A stretch of DNA of 64,000 bases from Pegea sp. RAD2-039 (taxonomy: Eukaryota; Chordata; Thaliacea; Salpida; Salpidae), in NCBI GenBank assembly GCA_034620365.1, contig JAQGEQ010000301.1, positions 1 to 64,000 on the forward strand, in the 5' to 3' direction. The position numbers were made by a program, and so were the translations under genes. Below, piece after piece: positions 46,866-57,975 of this stretch; the stretch's first letter is position 1, and every line of letters begins with the position of its first letter. The notes under the pieces are model-generated. The model was not told where the DNA came from. It saw only the letters and a program-made list of their open reading frames with translations, and searched no databases.

Positions 46866-49852
46866 TTAAATAGCTGATGATACTTCTAAACCTACCTCTA
46901 CGATTTGCTTCTTTATTCGACGAGATTTTCGTTTTCTTAATCTTTCCTGAAAATCATTTTGTTGTTTCGTTCTTGCCTCGTTTCGTTCTTTGATGAGGAT
47001 CTCTTGTTGACGTTTATATTCACTCATAATCGTATCCAAGTCACCTTCGTAACATCAAGTTGATCATCAATTTCAATTTCAAAGTTTGAATTCACCGAAC
47101 AGTTGTTGTTTAGATGGCGTAGGTGCGAGTTCTTCAAGGTCTTTTGGTTTGTTAGTGGATGCAGCAACTGATTCTCCAGTTTCTTCTTTTGTTGCATCAT
47201 CTGCATCTTCTTCTTCTTCCTGTATCAACAGATGTTGGAACAAAGTAGACACGGAAGATGAATACTTTGTTGGCAGCTTCTTCTATTCGTTCTTGGAGGC
47301 CGTCAGAGTCTTTGATCTTTTCTGCTTCCACTACAGTACTTGATGTTACGACTTCAATATCTTCATCTTCATCTATTCAATCAACTTTTTATATTTTTCA
47401 AATCTTTCAAACATCTTTTCACCTTCAACTTCAGCTTCCATATCTTCACCAGTCTCTTCTTTCACCATCTCTATCATCAATCTGAGTCTTTCCGCTCTTA
47501 ATCTTTTACTGATCTCAATGCTGCTTGCTTGGATGTTGTTGAAATCTTCAGTAATCTGAGTGGTCCTCACCTATTTTTTGAGGATATTTAGTTGAGTTGT
47601 GGAAGTTTAGAAAGTTTCTAACCGTTTTGATCCAATTAAGCAGCAAAACAGATCTTTGATAAGTTGTTTGGTAAGTGTTCAGCGCATGATGTTGACGATC
47701 TCGTGATAATCCGTCGATGAAGATGTAGTTGGTTGCTTTACCAAGAGTATCTGTCTACAAAGTTGATAGAAAATTAAAAAGTTTCATGAAAATTGAATCC
47801 AAACCTCGTCTGCATTGCAATAAGGAACTTTAATTGGATGTAGAAGCCGATGAACACCAATTAGATTTCGTTGAGCAGCTACAAGTTGGTTTCGTGTCTC
47901 ACTCATTGCTTGCATTCTCACCATAGCATAACTGAACACCTTTCAAAATCAGTTGAAATGTTTGGGACACTAAAAACCTTACCTAGGATTTGTGATCTTT
48001 ATCATATCAACCCAAATCTTACAAGCATAAGCCAGCTGTTTATTTGCTGCGTCTGTTGTTGACTGTAAAATTTGTGAATAAATAGATTTGTTTGAAAGTT
48101 TTCTAATTAAATATTTGAATATTTATTCATCAAAATTATCTTAAAATAAGATCAGAAACAGACTTCTGCTTGTTGCCATCTCTGCATAGTTTGAAGCATA
48201 TACTCCAATTTCTTTTCCATTTCATCTTCTTCGTCCTCTAAGGATTGCTCCAAGTCGCTTCCATAATCTCCAGAAAATAGTTTATCTGTCAAAAACCAAT
48301 TTTGTTCATCATCACGTGTTTCCTTTCAATGCAAAGATGAAAAAGTCTTAAATTGATCAGCTTCAAATTTCATCAAATGGAAAATAAAGAAGAACTTCCT
48401 TTCAAGCTGGAATAAAACCTCAAAAAATAAATAGTCTCTAAGCAGTTTTTAAAAGTCAATAGAAGTGAAAAGAGCTAAGAACAAAAGATCCCATTACTGA
48501 AGTTCTTTATAGCAACTCTAGAAATGTTTAACTTCAAAATATTTATTGAATCAAAAGTTGAATAAAAGAAATTCTGATTTGTTAAATAGTTAAACAAATA
48601 TGCTTTCTCGGATTTTCTAAAAGTTGAGAGATTCAGTTTTTATATAATGAAGTGATAAAGTTTCATTTTTATTGCTAATAATATCAATTTGTTAAAAAGT
48701 TTTTAAATCAGAAGAAATATAAATAAATATTTAGAAATTTGTTGCTACTTAAATGAATAAATAAATATTGAACAAAATTACAAGTTTTTAAAAAGGAGAA
48801 AATAACATTTTTTACATAAAAGAAATAAATATTCAGAAATTAAAATATTGTTTACAAAATTTTGAACTTACTTAAAATTTCGTCTTGTTGATCATAGAGA
48901 GTATCCAGTTGATTTTTATCAACTTTTAATGTTTCAATTTCAGTTGAAACAACTGTTTGTTGTTTTTGAAGATTCTGCAATTGGTTAACGCAGTTCTCTA
49001 ACTCTGTTTTAGCTTCAATATATTCCTGTAAAAAATTAAAAGATTTTAACAAATTGTCACAAAAATAACTTTGAATTAAATTGTAACAACAAACCACCAC
49101 AGGAATGTAACTTAAATGAAAGTACCATTAAAATGACAAAAGTTTTGTTGAATAAAAACAACTTTAATTAACCTTTTGTTCTTTCGAAAATTGTTCATCA
49201 AAATGTTCATTTGAAGTAAAATATTGGGAAATTGATTCAGAATTTTGCATCTCTTGAAGATTAAACACATCAGCATACTCTTTCTTCCTAAAACAATTTT
49301 GAGAATTATTTGTAAGTTTAGTTGAAAATATCAACTTTTTAAACAAACATTTTAATATCTAATTCTTTTTGTTGATCTAACAACTGTTTCAAATCTTTAT
49401 CAATCCCAAGAAGTTTTGTAGATGCATTCTTCAGCTGACTTGAAGTCTTCTTTTTTTCTAGTTGTTGTATTCGTCGACTTAAGGTTCGAAACTCAGCAAC
49501 CATTTCTTTTGTAACAACTGTTTTTGGAGACTATAGAAAACAGAAATTTAAATTTAAAACTTTAAAGCTTAATATATTCTACTGATTTAACAACAAAACT
49601 TTTAGTTTTCAGTTTTATTAAAACACTTAGATTACTTTTGATTTTTCAGATTCAGAAGAAGATGATGAAGATGATGAAGATTTTCTGCTTTTTGATGTCT
49701 TTGGAAGAGAATGGATGCTAGGAGACTTCTGAATATTTTAAAGTTAAAATTAATAATTTATTTCTAAAAGCTCAAACCTTATTTATATCTGATCGATTTT
49801 GTACTTCTACTTCATTTGATTCAATAATACTTTTACTGACAGAACAACCCAT
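46866..49852 (-). CDS. Predicted N-myristoylated coiled-coil protein
   Basis: About thirteen exons run from MGCSVSKS at 49852 to a stop at 46866-46868. The MG-C-xx-SK start is a classic N-myristoylation site with a palmitoylatable Cys, so membrane association is likely. A Ser-rich stretch, a coiled coil (LSRRIQQLEKKK; ELENCVNQLQNLQKQQTVVS) and an acidic KLFSGDYGSDLEQSLEDEED follow. The next region is helical (YAMVRMQAMSETRNQLVAAQ; LGKATNYIFIDGLSRDRQHH). The C-terminus is Glu-rich, then Arg/Lys-rich (RLRKRKSRRIKKQIVE). Three introns near the 3' end are only 50 (47373-47422), 46 (47220-47265) and 51 nt (47045-47095); skipping them makes apparent stops and frame changes vanish. No named family is recognised. 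Length is roughly 550 residues. Confidence 0.65.
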
Positions 49853-51104
49853 TTTGATACTTTAATAACTTATCTTGCTAAAACTTCAAACTTTTTTTAC
49901 TACAATTTCTTATCAAGCTTATGACCATATTAGAGAGATTAAGATAAAGAAAAAAGTAAAACTTAAAAATACATTTCTCAGTTTTTATTTATTATCCTTA
50001 ATTGACTTTAAAATTGTAAAATACTTTAAATGAAAGTTAAAATGACAAAGCTTCACTGGGTAAACCTCAACTAATAAAAACAACTTCAGAAAATAAATCC
50101 CTTTAAAATTAGCCAATTAACCTCTTTTAAAAATGTACAACAAATTTAATATAAAGAAATCTAAAATTTGGATTTTTAAAAATATTATTCATAAAAACCA
50201 AAACTTATTTGTTTTATTTTTGAATGCTTTCATTAAAAGAATTTTTGGTAAAACTTATAATAGAAAGTTATTTAATTAAAAAAGAAAACTTAATCAATTT
50301 ATAATAAAACGTACAAATATTAAATTTATAAATGTAATTTTGATGAAGAAAATAAACTAATTTAAAAGTAAACAACAAAATGATTTTAACAAATTGATGA
50401 CACTTTAAAAAATGTTTAAATTTTTCACTCGAATTCTGAGATAAATCGATAAAAAAAGAATAAATCAATATTTTATGAATAGCTATCAGAAACGATATAA
50501 AAAATAATAAAATGTAATAACTTCAAAAACTAAAAGAAATTAAAAGCATGTTAAGTCTCCTAGGCTACCAAGTTAACACAAAACACGTGATTCTCTCAAA
50601 GCATTCATACGAAAAGTTCCAAATACACTAACTTGTCGCTTCATTATTTAATTATAAATTCTACTTAAATTAGAAATAATAAACCGAACTAATAATAAGA
50701 TGTCGGTTGAAACCACTACTAAAGTTTAAATCGTACAAAAGTAAGTTTACTGAAATATTTTATTACATAGAAAGTGTATAATCCGCGCTAATTTACGTCA
50801 CAATCTAACAGCGTAGAAAGTATCTTTCCCAACAGTGACAACTACCACTACTGTTTGCTTGGATAGACGGAGCTGACATAAAATCTGTCAGACTATTTAA
50901 CAATTTGAAAGGTCAACTTTCTTAGATATGATTTAGTAAATATAAATTATAATTATAAATAATAAATAGTAAATAATAAATGATTTATTTAATAGATATA
51001 TAATAAATATACAACATAAGTTATGAATAATGAAGATATCTTTTAAAAACTCTAAAATTTGACAAATAAACACTAAAAATGTCATATGAAGATTAGTAGC
51101 AGTA
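49853..51104. other. AT-rich intergenic DNA
   Basis: A less AT-rich patch at about 50760-50880 (CCGCGCTAATTTACGTCACA within it) may be regulatory. It contains TTACGTCA, a CRE-like variant. No gene was recognised. Confidence 0.4.
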
Positions 51105-52085
51105 GATGATGTCAGAGTGTTTGTGTATGCAGATGATATCAAACTATTATCTTGTAATCCTTCAAAACTTCAAACTGCACTACGCACTGTAGAAAACTGG
51201 TCTACGAATTGGCAGCTCAGAATCCAGCCCACAAAGTCTGAACTTATAACTTTTTCTTGTAAACCAGCTGTAAATTGCTTGAACCAATACTTCATCAATA
51301 GATTTATTATTCAACGAATACCTTCGGTCCTAGACCTTGGCATTACCCTGTCATCAGATTTTAAATGGCGCAATTAGGTTTCCAAAATCTTTAGAAAATC
51401 AATCAACCTTGTCTTCCTTATTATAAAGACCTTTAATTCTAAGTACCCATGCTTTTTTATCAATCTTTTCAAATTGTACGTACGTCCAGTTCTTGAATAC
51501 AATGTTAGTGCATGGATGCCATGTCAAGTTAGTGATATCAAAAAAATCGAATCTGTTCAGGCCACATTTACAAGGTTAGTATGTAAGAAACTTAATATTA
51601 AATATGATAGTTATAAACATCGTCTCAGCTTCTTCAATTTAAATATTTTGGAAATTCGACGGATTAAATACGACTTAATTATGATTTTGAAAATTATCCA
51701 TAATTTAATTGACCTTCAGTTTGATGTACATTTGAGATACATTAATCAGATTGAATTTTTTCTCATACTGCACAATTAGTAAATGGAACCAGCTGCTATC
51801 AGACATTATCATGCCAGAATCACTCGCGTTGTTCAAGCAGAAGTTGAACCGTTTTAATATCGCCAACATTGTCATTTCTAAACTGTGATTTTTTTATATA
51901 AAATTAACATTCTATGTAATTGTTCACTGTTATATGCTTTGAGGACTACTGAAATACCATGTGTTACATCTTTTACTTTCTATATTTTTGACTAAATAGA
52001 TATTATTTGTGAGAATGTGTGTTAGCGAGAGGTGCTCTCTTCAGGCACCTTCCTTCACATTTATCGAAACAAATAAATAAATATA
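51105..52085 (+). mobile_element. LINE 3' fragment: reverse transcriptase end and tail
   Basis: Starts inside the RT palm with VFVYADDIKLLS (YADD catalytic box). It continues with a thumb region (VENWSTNWQLRIQPTKSELI; LDLGITLSSDFKW), RPVLEYNVSAWMP, IRRIKYDLIMILKIIHNLID, and a C-terminal SKWNQLLSDIIMPESLALFK. That order is typical of CR1/Jockey-group elements. A 3' UTR follows, ending in AAATAAATAAATA at about 52070-52085. The 5' truncation and several frame breaks show an inactive copy. It has the same orientation as the fragment at 43.7 kb but lies 6.4 kb away, with two genes between them. Confidence 0.85.
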
Positions 52086-52112
52086 CGATATAAATTGGCC
52101 TTGAAATATTCC

Positions 52113-52178
52113 TTATGAAGATCCAGTTGTTGCCCATGCAGCAGGATTCCACGCCAACAAAGTATGCAGCGGAATAGA
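52113..52178 (-). mobile_element. tRNA-derived SINE, copy 4, short remnant
   Basis: TTATGAAGATCCAGTTGTTG, GCCCATGCAGCAGGATTCCA and TATGCAGCGGAA match the tail half of the other copies. It begins 28 bp past the A/T tail of the LINE fragment. Confidence 0.7.
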
Positions 52179-53442
52179 ACGCAGAAGTTATAATATTAGT
52201 ATGTTTAGTAATATATCTAATACTATTTAACTATATTTATTTAATGTTATTTAATTTTAATATTTATGTTTCGTATAAATTTTGTTGTAATTTAAATGAA
52301 TTTTGTTTCAAGTTGAATTTACAAGGTGTGACAAATAACTTTGTAAATACTTTTATAAATCGGCCAAGATGTCCGTCTTTTAGATTTAAGACTCCTAAAA
52401 TTTATGACGTGTAACACGAATTTTTAATATTTTTGTTATTTAAAAATTGTTTCTTGAACAGCTTTAAATTTGCAAAAAATAATTGAAGGTATTTTAACAC
52501 ATCTTGTCAATATTTATATAAACTGATTTTTACTTATAAAACTTTTGAATAAATTAAAGATTTTTCAAATTATTTTTGTAATTGTCATTTAAATTTAATA
52601 CTATTAGTTTTAAATTAGTTTTTCTATTTGTACTTCTTTTTTTATTGTAAACTTTTAAAAACTTTGAACTTTGTTTATTGAATTCAATTTACTTAATACC
52701 AATAAATATTTTCAGCTTAATTGAATATATTTAATTTGTTTAAATTTTCTTCAACTATTTTTACTAATTGTTAAATTTCAGTTTCTAATTTAATATTACT
52801 TAATGTAATGTTTTATTTTTTAATTTTTAATAAGTTGTTCTATCGTTTTAATATATTTTTAAGTTGCTTCATTTATATAAAAAAATTGTTTATCTTATTT
52901 TATAGATATTTTTTTAAACTTGCTTTTGTATATAATAAAAGTTTATGAATTTTTATGTCATTACTTTTTTGTTGCAACATTTGTTACATTTATATCTTAT
53001 AATGAATTTAGAAATAATTCATTCTATATAATCAACTGAATTTTTTTAATAATAATTTTATTTCTTTTTTTATTTATTTGTAGAACAAAAAAATTAAAAT
53101 AAATCATTTCTATAATATTGAAAAAATCATTAAAAATTGAATTTAAAAAGTAAATTACATTTAAAAGGTTTTTATTTCTTATTCATCTTTAACTTTTCAT
53201 TTTCAGTAATTTTTTGTAGCAATTGTAGATATTTTACTTTTTAAATCAAATTTTTAAATTTCTTAAAAACATTTTATTTAAATATTTTTATAAACATTTA
53301 AAGAAGTTTAAGTAAGTACGATGATATTTTTTATGTATAGTTTTAACTAAATAACAAACTTTATAATTATTTATTTTCATAAATAAAGATTAATAATTTT
53401 TTTTACATTTTTTCAAATCAGGTGTCAATATCAATTTTTAAA
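52179..53442. other. AT-rich spacer and probable JAGN1 leader intron
   Basis: No gene was seen. The sequence ends in a strong acceptor (ATTTTTTCAAATCAG) at 53407-53421, 21 nt before the JAGN1 start. Confidence 0.5.
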
Positions 53443-53925
53443 ATGTCTTCTGCAACTGCTGATAATGGACAAGATTATGATTATAGAGAGAAAGTTGCAG
53501 CTCAATATAAAACTCGAGTTATATTGAAATCTCAGCTACAAAAAATACTGATTATCATTTGTGTACCTTGTGCTTTTGTGATTGGCAACTTATTACAGTT
53601 CCCTCTCATCACTAAACTATCTTTCAATTTGGATTTAATGGGACAACTTTGGCAGAAAATTTATATTTTCTCATTTTTTGCTTCATTGTTAGGACTTGCT
53701 TCCATCAAAAGAAATAATATAACTCAACTAACACTTGCTATTATACTTCAAATTTGTTTTGGGTTTTTACCACTTGGTTATGTAGCCTTGAAAGCACTTT
53801 TAGATTCGAATAGATCTTCTTCTATTCTTTTAGGATTTGCTTTCATCAGTTTCTTCTTAAATTGTTTGTCTTTAAAACAATCTTTTAAACTTATAGGCTC
53901 TTGGAAAGAAGCAAAAGCAAAATAA
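53443..53925 (+). CDS. JAGN1: Jagunal homologue
   Basis: A single coding exon gives 160 residues. An upstream GTG at 53422 is in frame but is the first base of the exon after the splice acceptor; the ATG at 53443 (AAAATGTCT) is the better start. Family marks: YDYREKVAAQYKTRVILKSQ at the N-terminus, LLGLASIKRNNITQLTLAII in the middle, and four hydrophobic helices. Jagunal is an ER membrane protein needed for ER organisation and vesicle traffic, in oocytes of flies and neutrophils of mammals. It lacks the extended C-terminal Lys motif but ends KEAKAK, which could serve for ER retrieval. CCDC47, also an ER protein, starts 211 bp downstream on the same strand. Confidence 0.85.
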   Translation: MSSATADNGQDYDYREKVAAQYKTRVILKSQLQKILIIICVPCAFVIGNLLQFPLITKLSFNLDLMGQLWQKIYIFSFFASLLGLASIKRNNITQLTLAIILQICFGFLPLGYVALKALLDSNRSSSILLGFAFISFFLNCLSLKQSFKLIGSWKEAKAK

Positions 53926-54136
53926 ATTCTCTATTTTTTGCAAAGAAATTATTTTAGGGTTTTTTGGATGTATTTATTGATAGATTTTTCTCTGTAATAC
54001 TTTTCATCTGATTTATAAATTAAACAATTCAATATTTGAACTAAATATTTGTAAAAGTTGTAAAGTCTTCAGAATTTCATCTTTTTAACTAAGTAACTTT
54101 TAAAAATGTTGATCTAATTTAGGTTGATTAGTTAAA

Positions 54137-56899
54137 ATGAGGGAGTTGTTGGGTGTCTTGTTCTTATTTTTTTTGGTTGGACCGTTAAACCATAAAACTG
54201 AAGCTGTACAATATGAAGATAATGAGTTTGCAGAATTTGAAGATTTTGATGAAGGTCAAGTTGACGGAGAAGTTCCAACCATCAGTAATTATAAATTCTA
54301 ATTTATATTTCTTATTTAAATATTTGAATTAAATTAATCGTAAATTAAACTTTATGATTGTAACAATTAAGTTACCAATTTTTGTGTTTTCATTTTTTTT
54401 AAAGTTATCAAATTACATGTTTATCTAAAATTTGTTTTATTAATAATTGGTTTCAAATTACAACTTTATAAATTAAATTAAATGAATTAATGTTTTATAA
54501 ACTGTTTTTATTAAAGTATTTTTTAAGTTAATAGAAAATAATTTGTAATTAGCAATTAACTTTTGTATTTTCAGCTTGTAACAGATACAACTTTTTATTT
54601 TCTGAATATTTAGTTTTGTTTTTATGTTATAGGCACTGATGAGACTCCTGTTCAAGCTAAATCAACATCTGAAGATCAAGATGATGATGATGACACAACA
54701 GTAGAATCAGAGGTAGATTCGAATTTTTTGGAGAATTTGAAAATTTATTAAAAACTTTTTAAGGAAGATGAGTTTGAAGAATGGGACCCAGAAGAATTTG
54801 AAGGAAAACCATCAAATAAACCAGAAACAAAAAAAGTGACAAAAGATTTCAAATATTCGGAATTTTCAAACAAATTCTTCATCTTATTCAGACTGATGAA
54901 TTAAATATCGTAGAAGTCCCATTCAGAAACAAAGGCTGGTCTATTTATTACATTGAAATGATTATTGGAAGCATCATTGTCATTTATTTGGTCAATTTCC
55001 TCGTTGGATCTTCAAAAAACAACTCCATCGCTTCAGCATGGTTAGTCTTCATCTTCATCTGATCTTCATCTGATCTTCATCTCTTCTTCATCTCTTCTTC
55101 ATCTCATCTTCATCTGATCTTCATCTCTTCTTCATCTCATCTTCATCTGATCTTCATCTCTTCTTCATCTCATCTTCATCTGATCTTCATCTCTTCTTCA
55201 TCTCATCTTCATCTCATCTTCATCTGATCTTCATCTCTTCTTCAACTGATCTTCATCTCTTCTTCATCTCTTCTTCATCTCTTCTTCATCTCATCTTCAT
55301 CTCTTCTTCATCTCATCCTCATCTGATCTTCATCTGATCTTCATCTCTTCTTCATCTCATCTTCATCTGATCTTCATCTCTTCTTCTTCTCATCTTCATT
55401 TTCATCTTCATCTCATTTTCATCTGATCTTCATCTCTTCTTCATCTCATCTTCATCTGATCTTCGTCTCTTCTTCATCTGATCTTCAATACCTCTCGCCA
55501 AAATTTCGATAAATTGATTTCAACATCTTTGAAAATTTATGAATCAGCGTTTTTGCTGGTTTTTCTACTCAGCTTTTTTCTGCTAATTTCTAGTTGACTG
55601 ATATTCATCAGAAGCATTTATTTTAGGTTACAAACTCATTTAAGCTTCTTGAAAAGTCAATTTGAACTTGTTGGTGATGATTTAACCAACCAAACACCAA
55701 CAAGTACCCATCAAATGACAAAAGAATCCGAACATACTTATGTTTTATGGTGTTCTGGAAGACAATTCTGTAAAGGAATGTTTGTACAAATGAAGGTCAC
55801 TTAATCTTATCTTATCTTGATTAATTTCATTTCAAACAAATCTTTTTTATCTCAAATTTGAAATTTATTTTTTCAGTTATTAAAACGACAAGACATCATT
55901 TCAACTGTCATCAACTACTTCAATCCAGCAAATGATCAACTACAGATCAAGATCGCGTTGGAAAACATGGACCCTTTTGTGTTTTGTATGGGGTTGAAGA
56001 AGAGTGTGACTTCTCTTCAAAAAAACATGACAGATATCGTCAGTTAAACGTTCCAACATTTTCTTCAAATAACTCAAATCTTTCAGAGTTTGTTTTGTGG
56101 AGACCGCTTGAAATCAGGTGACAAATTTGGGTTTGCTTCTTCTATTTCCATCTTATCTGAACTCCCTGGAGAAGTCATTGGAGCAATTCTGGACGCAAAA
56201 GTCGGTCAAAGCGAGTTTCTTCTCATTCTAACCGTCTTTGTAATTGAAGGTTGCGAAAGTGTTGAAAGAACATGAACATTTGATAGATTCAATTCATATT
56301 AGTGATCAATTTAGTGGTCTGAAGCCTGTAGATCAAGATGAAGTTCCCCAAAAAGAACCTGAAACCAGTAAAGTCATCAACATCAATCTCAACAGTGAGT
56401 TACCACAAGATGTCGCCAACAACTCGTAACCAAATTTCTAGTTCCAACTGATTGGCGAGGTTCTGACCACATGGAAAAACTGCTTCCTCTCGTCAAGCTA
56501 GCTGTTTATCTAGTCGACAAAGTATCTCGTCTCCGTCTTTCTCGTGAAGTAAGTCTTTGATGATTTTCTAATTTGCATAAAATCGTTGATTTTTTAGAGC
56601 AAGTCGAAAGCTGATAAACATCGCCATGAAATGCATCTTCGTTTTCTCAAACAAACTCATGCTCAACGCCAAGAAGCTGCTCAATTAAAACGAGAAGAAA
56701 AAGATCGTTTATTGAAAGATCGAATGATGAATGAAGAAGATCCAGAAAAGCAAAGAAGAATGGATGTAAATCTGAAGTGATCTTAAGATAAAGAGTTCTA
56801 AACTTTTCAAATTTCTAGGAAATGATTCAACGACGCGAACAGAACAAGAAGAATAAGAAATTGATGAAAGGAAGACAATGCAAGATCAAGGCAATGTAG
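54137..56899 (+). CDS. CCDC47: CCDC47 (calumin), ER translocon-associated chaperone
   Basis: Eleven exons: 54137-54284, 54633-54712, 54764-54835, 54892-55040, 55627-55795, 55877-56038, 56087-56200, 56250-56394, 56442-56548, 56598-56765 and 56819-56899. They total 1395 nt or 464 residues (human 483). A signal peptide leads into an acidic luminal Ca-binding-like region ([29 protein letters not shown]). One helix ([19 protein letters not shown]) precedes the cytosolic domain: [42 protein letters not shown]-like SDQFSGLKP, and the C-terminal coiled coil [15 protein letters not shown] to KIKAM. CCDC47 works with Asterix in the PAT complex at the ribosome-translocon to insert multipass proteins. 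Most introns are 47-56 nt; intron 4 is expanded by a pyrimidine repeat. Confidence 0.93.
55046..55488. repeat. Pyrimidine-rich intronic tandem repeat (33-bp higher-order unit)
   Basis: About 440 bp of ATCTTC, ATCTCA and ATCTGA hexamers with a recurring 33-bp order (TCTTCATCTGATCTTCATCT then CTTCTTCATCTCA). It fills most of CCDC47 intron 4, making it about 586 nt when its neighbours are near 50. The plus strand is almost purely C/T plus the A of CAT. Confidence 0.92.
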
Positions 56900-57619
56900 G
56901 TCTTTGTGATCTTTGTGTTGTCAAAGATGTTGCATGCTGACCACTTCACGAGATTCTTTACCTAATAAGGAAGCTGATGAATTCGTAGCAACTTCAAAAC
57001 TCAATTAGAAGTTTCTGCTGTTGATTCAAATCCACTAAATGTTGTCTTTAGAAAATATCTTCATGCTTTTTCTTGGTTTTTCATTTTTGTTGCTTTTAAG
57101 TTACTTCAAAATCTAATTTATTTGAAATCTGAAGATTAAATGAAATTAATTCTTGAAATGATGTAATCTCAAAGATACAGGATTTAGCATCTAGCGTGTC
57201 TTTAAAGATCTTTAAACTATTAGTTGATCTTGAGCAAAATATTCAGGAAATTTATTCATCATTTTAGAAAAATCTGAATTTAGTTGTCTGAATATAAGAA
57301 AGAATTTCTACTTCAAAATATTTCATCAAAAGTCGAGTCTATCATTAAATGAAACTTTCCTCGACTTCATAAAATTCTGATAATTGTAAAAATTTATTTC
57401 AATTCCTATTAAAGTTTTTAGAAAAGTTTTTCAAATCTTTTAAACTTCAATCAAAGTTTGATTTAAAATAAAAATAATTTATTCAGCGCGCGTCTGCGAG
57501 TTACAAATTCAAAAGATTCTAGCGAATAGAAAGATGTAATTGGAAGTATATTTAAGATAAATAAGGAATAGAAACACTAGAGGTAGAAAATAGAAAAATG
57601 GTTTTTCACTTGATGAGGA
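56900..57619. other. CCDC47 3' flank
   Basis: Probable 3' UTR then AT-rich DNA. A CG-rich island GCGCGCGTCTGCG lies at about 57487-57499. Confidence 0.45.
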
Positions 57620-57639
57620 AATTACTTAAATCTTTTTAA

Positions 57640-57975
57640 ACGAAATTTTAGAACATAGATTTTGATGTAGTGATGGAATCGTGGCTCTGAGAGGAAGTAT
57701 TTAGCTCATAAAGAAGGTCTTTAGATACAAATGTCACATCCAAGGAAAGCTTTCCTGGTGATCTTTCAACGGATTCAATGTTTGTAATATCTTTTTAAGA
57801 TGAGGACTCCATACAGAGGAGTTGAAATCTAATTTGGAGCAGATGCAACTGGTTCAAATGATTCTGTAAAAGATTCAAGAATTTGGGATGAAGTGATTTG
57901 AAGAAATAATTTTCCTGGAAATCTTTTAAAGTCATGAGAGATGAAGATGTTCTTTAGTGACGTCACATCGAGATG
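57640..57975 (-). pseudogene. Coding-like remnant or terminal exons, unrecognised
   Basis: On the minus strand two protein-like runs lie in different frames. The upstream run reads DVTSLKNIFISHDFK, RFPGKLFLQITSSQILESFT and SFEPVASAPN before a stop. The second reads NIESVERSPGKLSLDVTFVS, KDLLYELNTSSQSHDSITTS and a stop. They share an R-x-PGKLxLxxT motif, so they may be internal repeats of one protein. No splice pair with matching phase was found between them, so this may be a decayed host gene or real exons whose junction I missed. A TGACGTCA at 57958 overlaps the upstream run. Confidence 0.3.

Noticed and set aside
47023-47343. Plus- and minus-strand frames of 60-85 codons within the coiled-coil gene
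   Set aside because: They arise from 46-51-nt introns and frame shadows of the real minus-strand exons.
53422-53442. Upstream GTG start for JAGN1
   Set aside because: It coincides with the first base after a strong splice acceptor, and a normal ATG follows at 53443 where family similarity begins.
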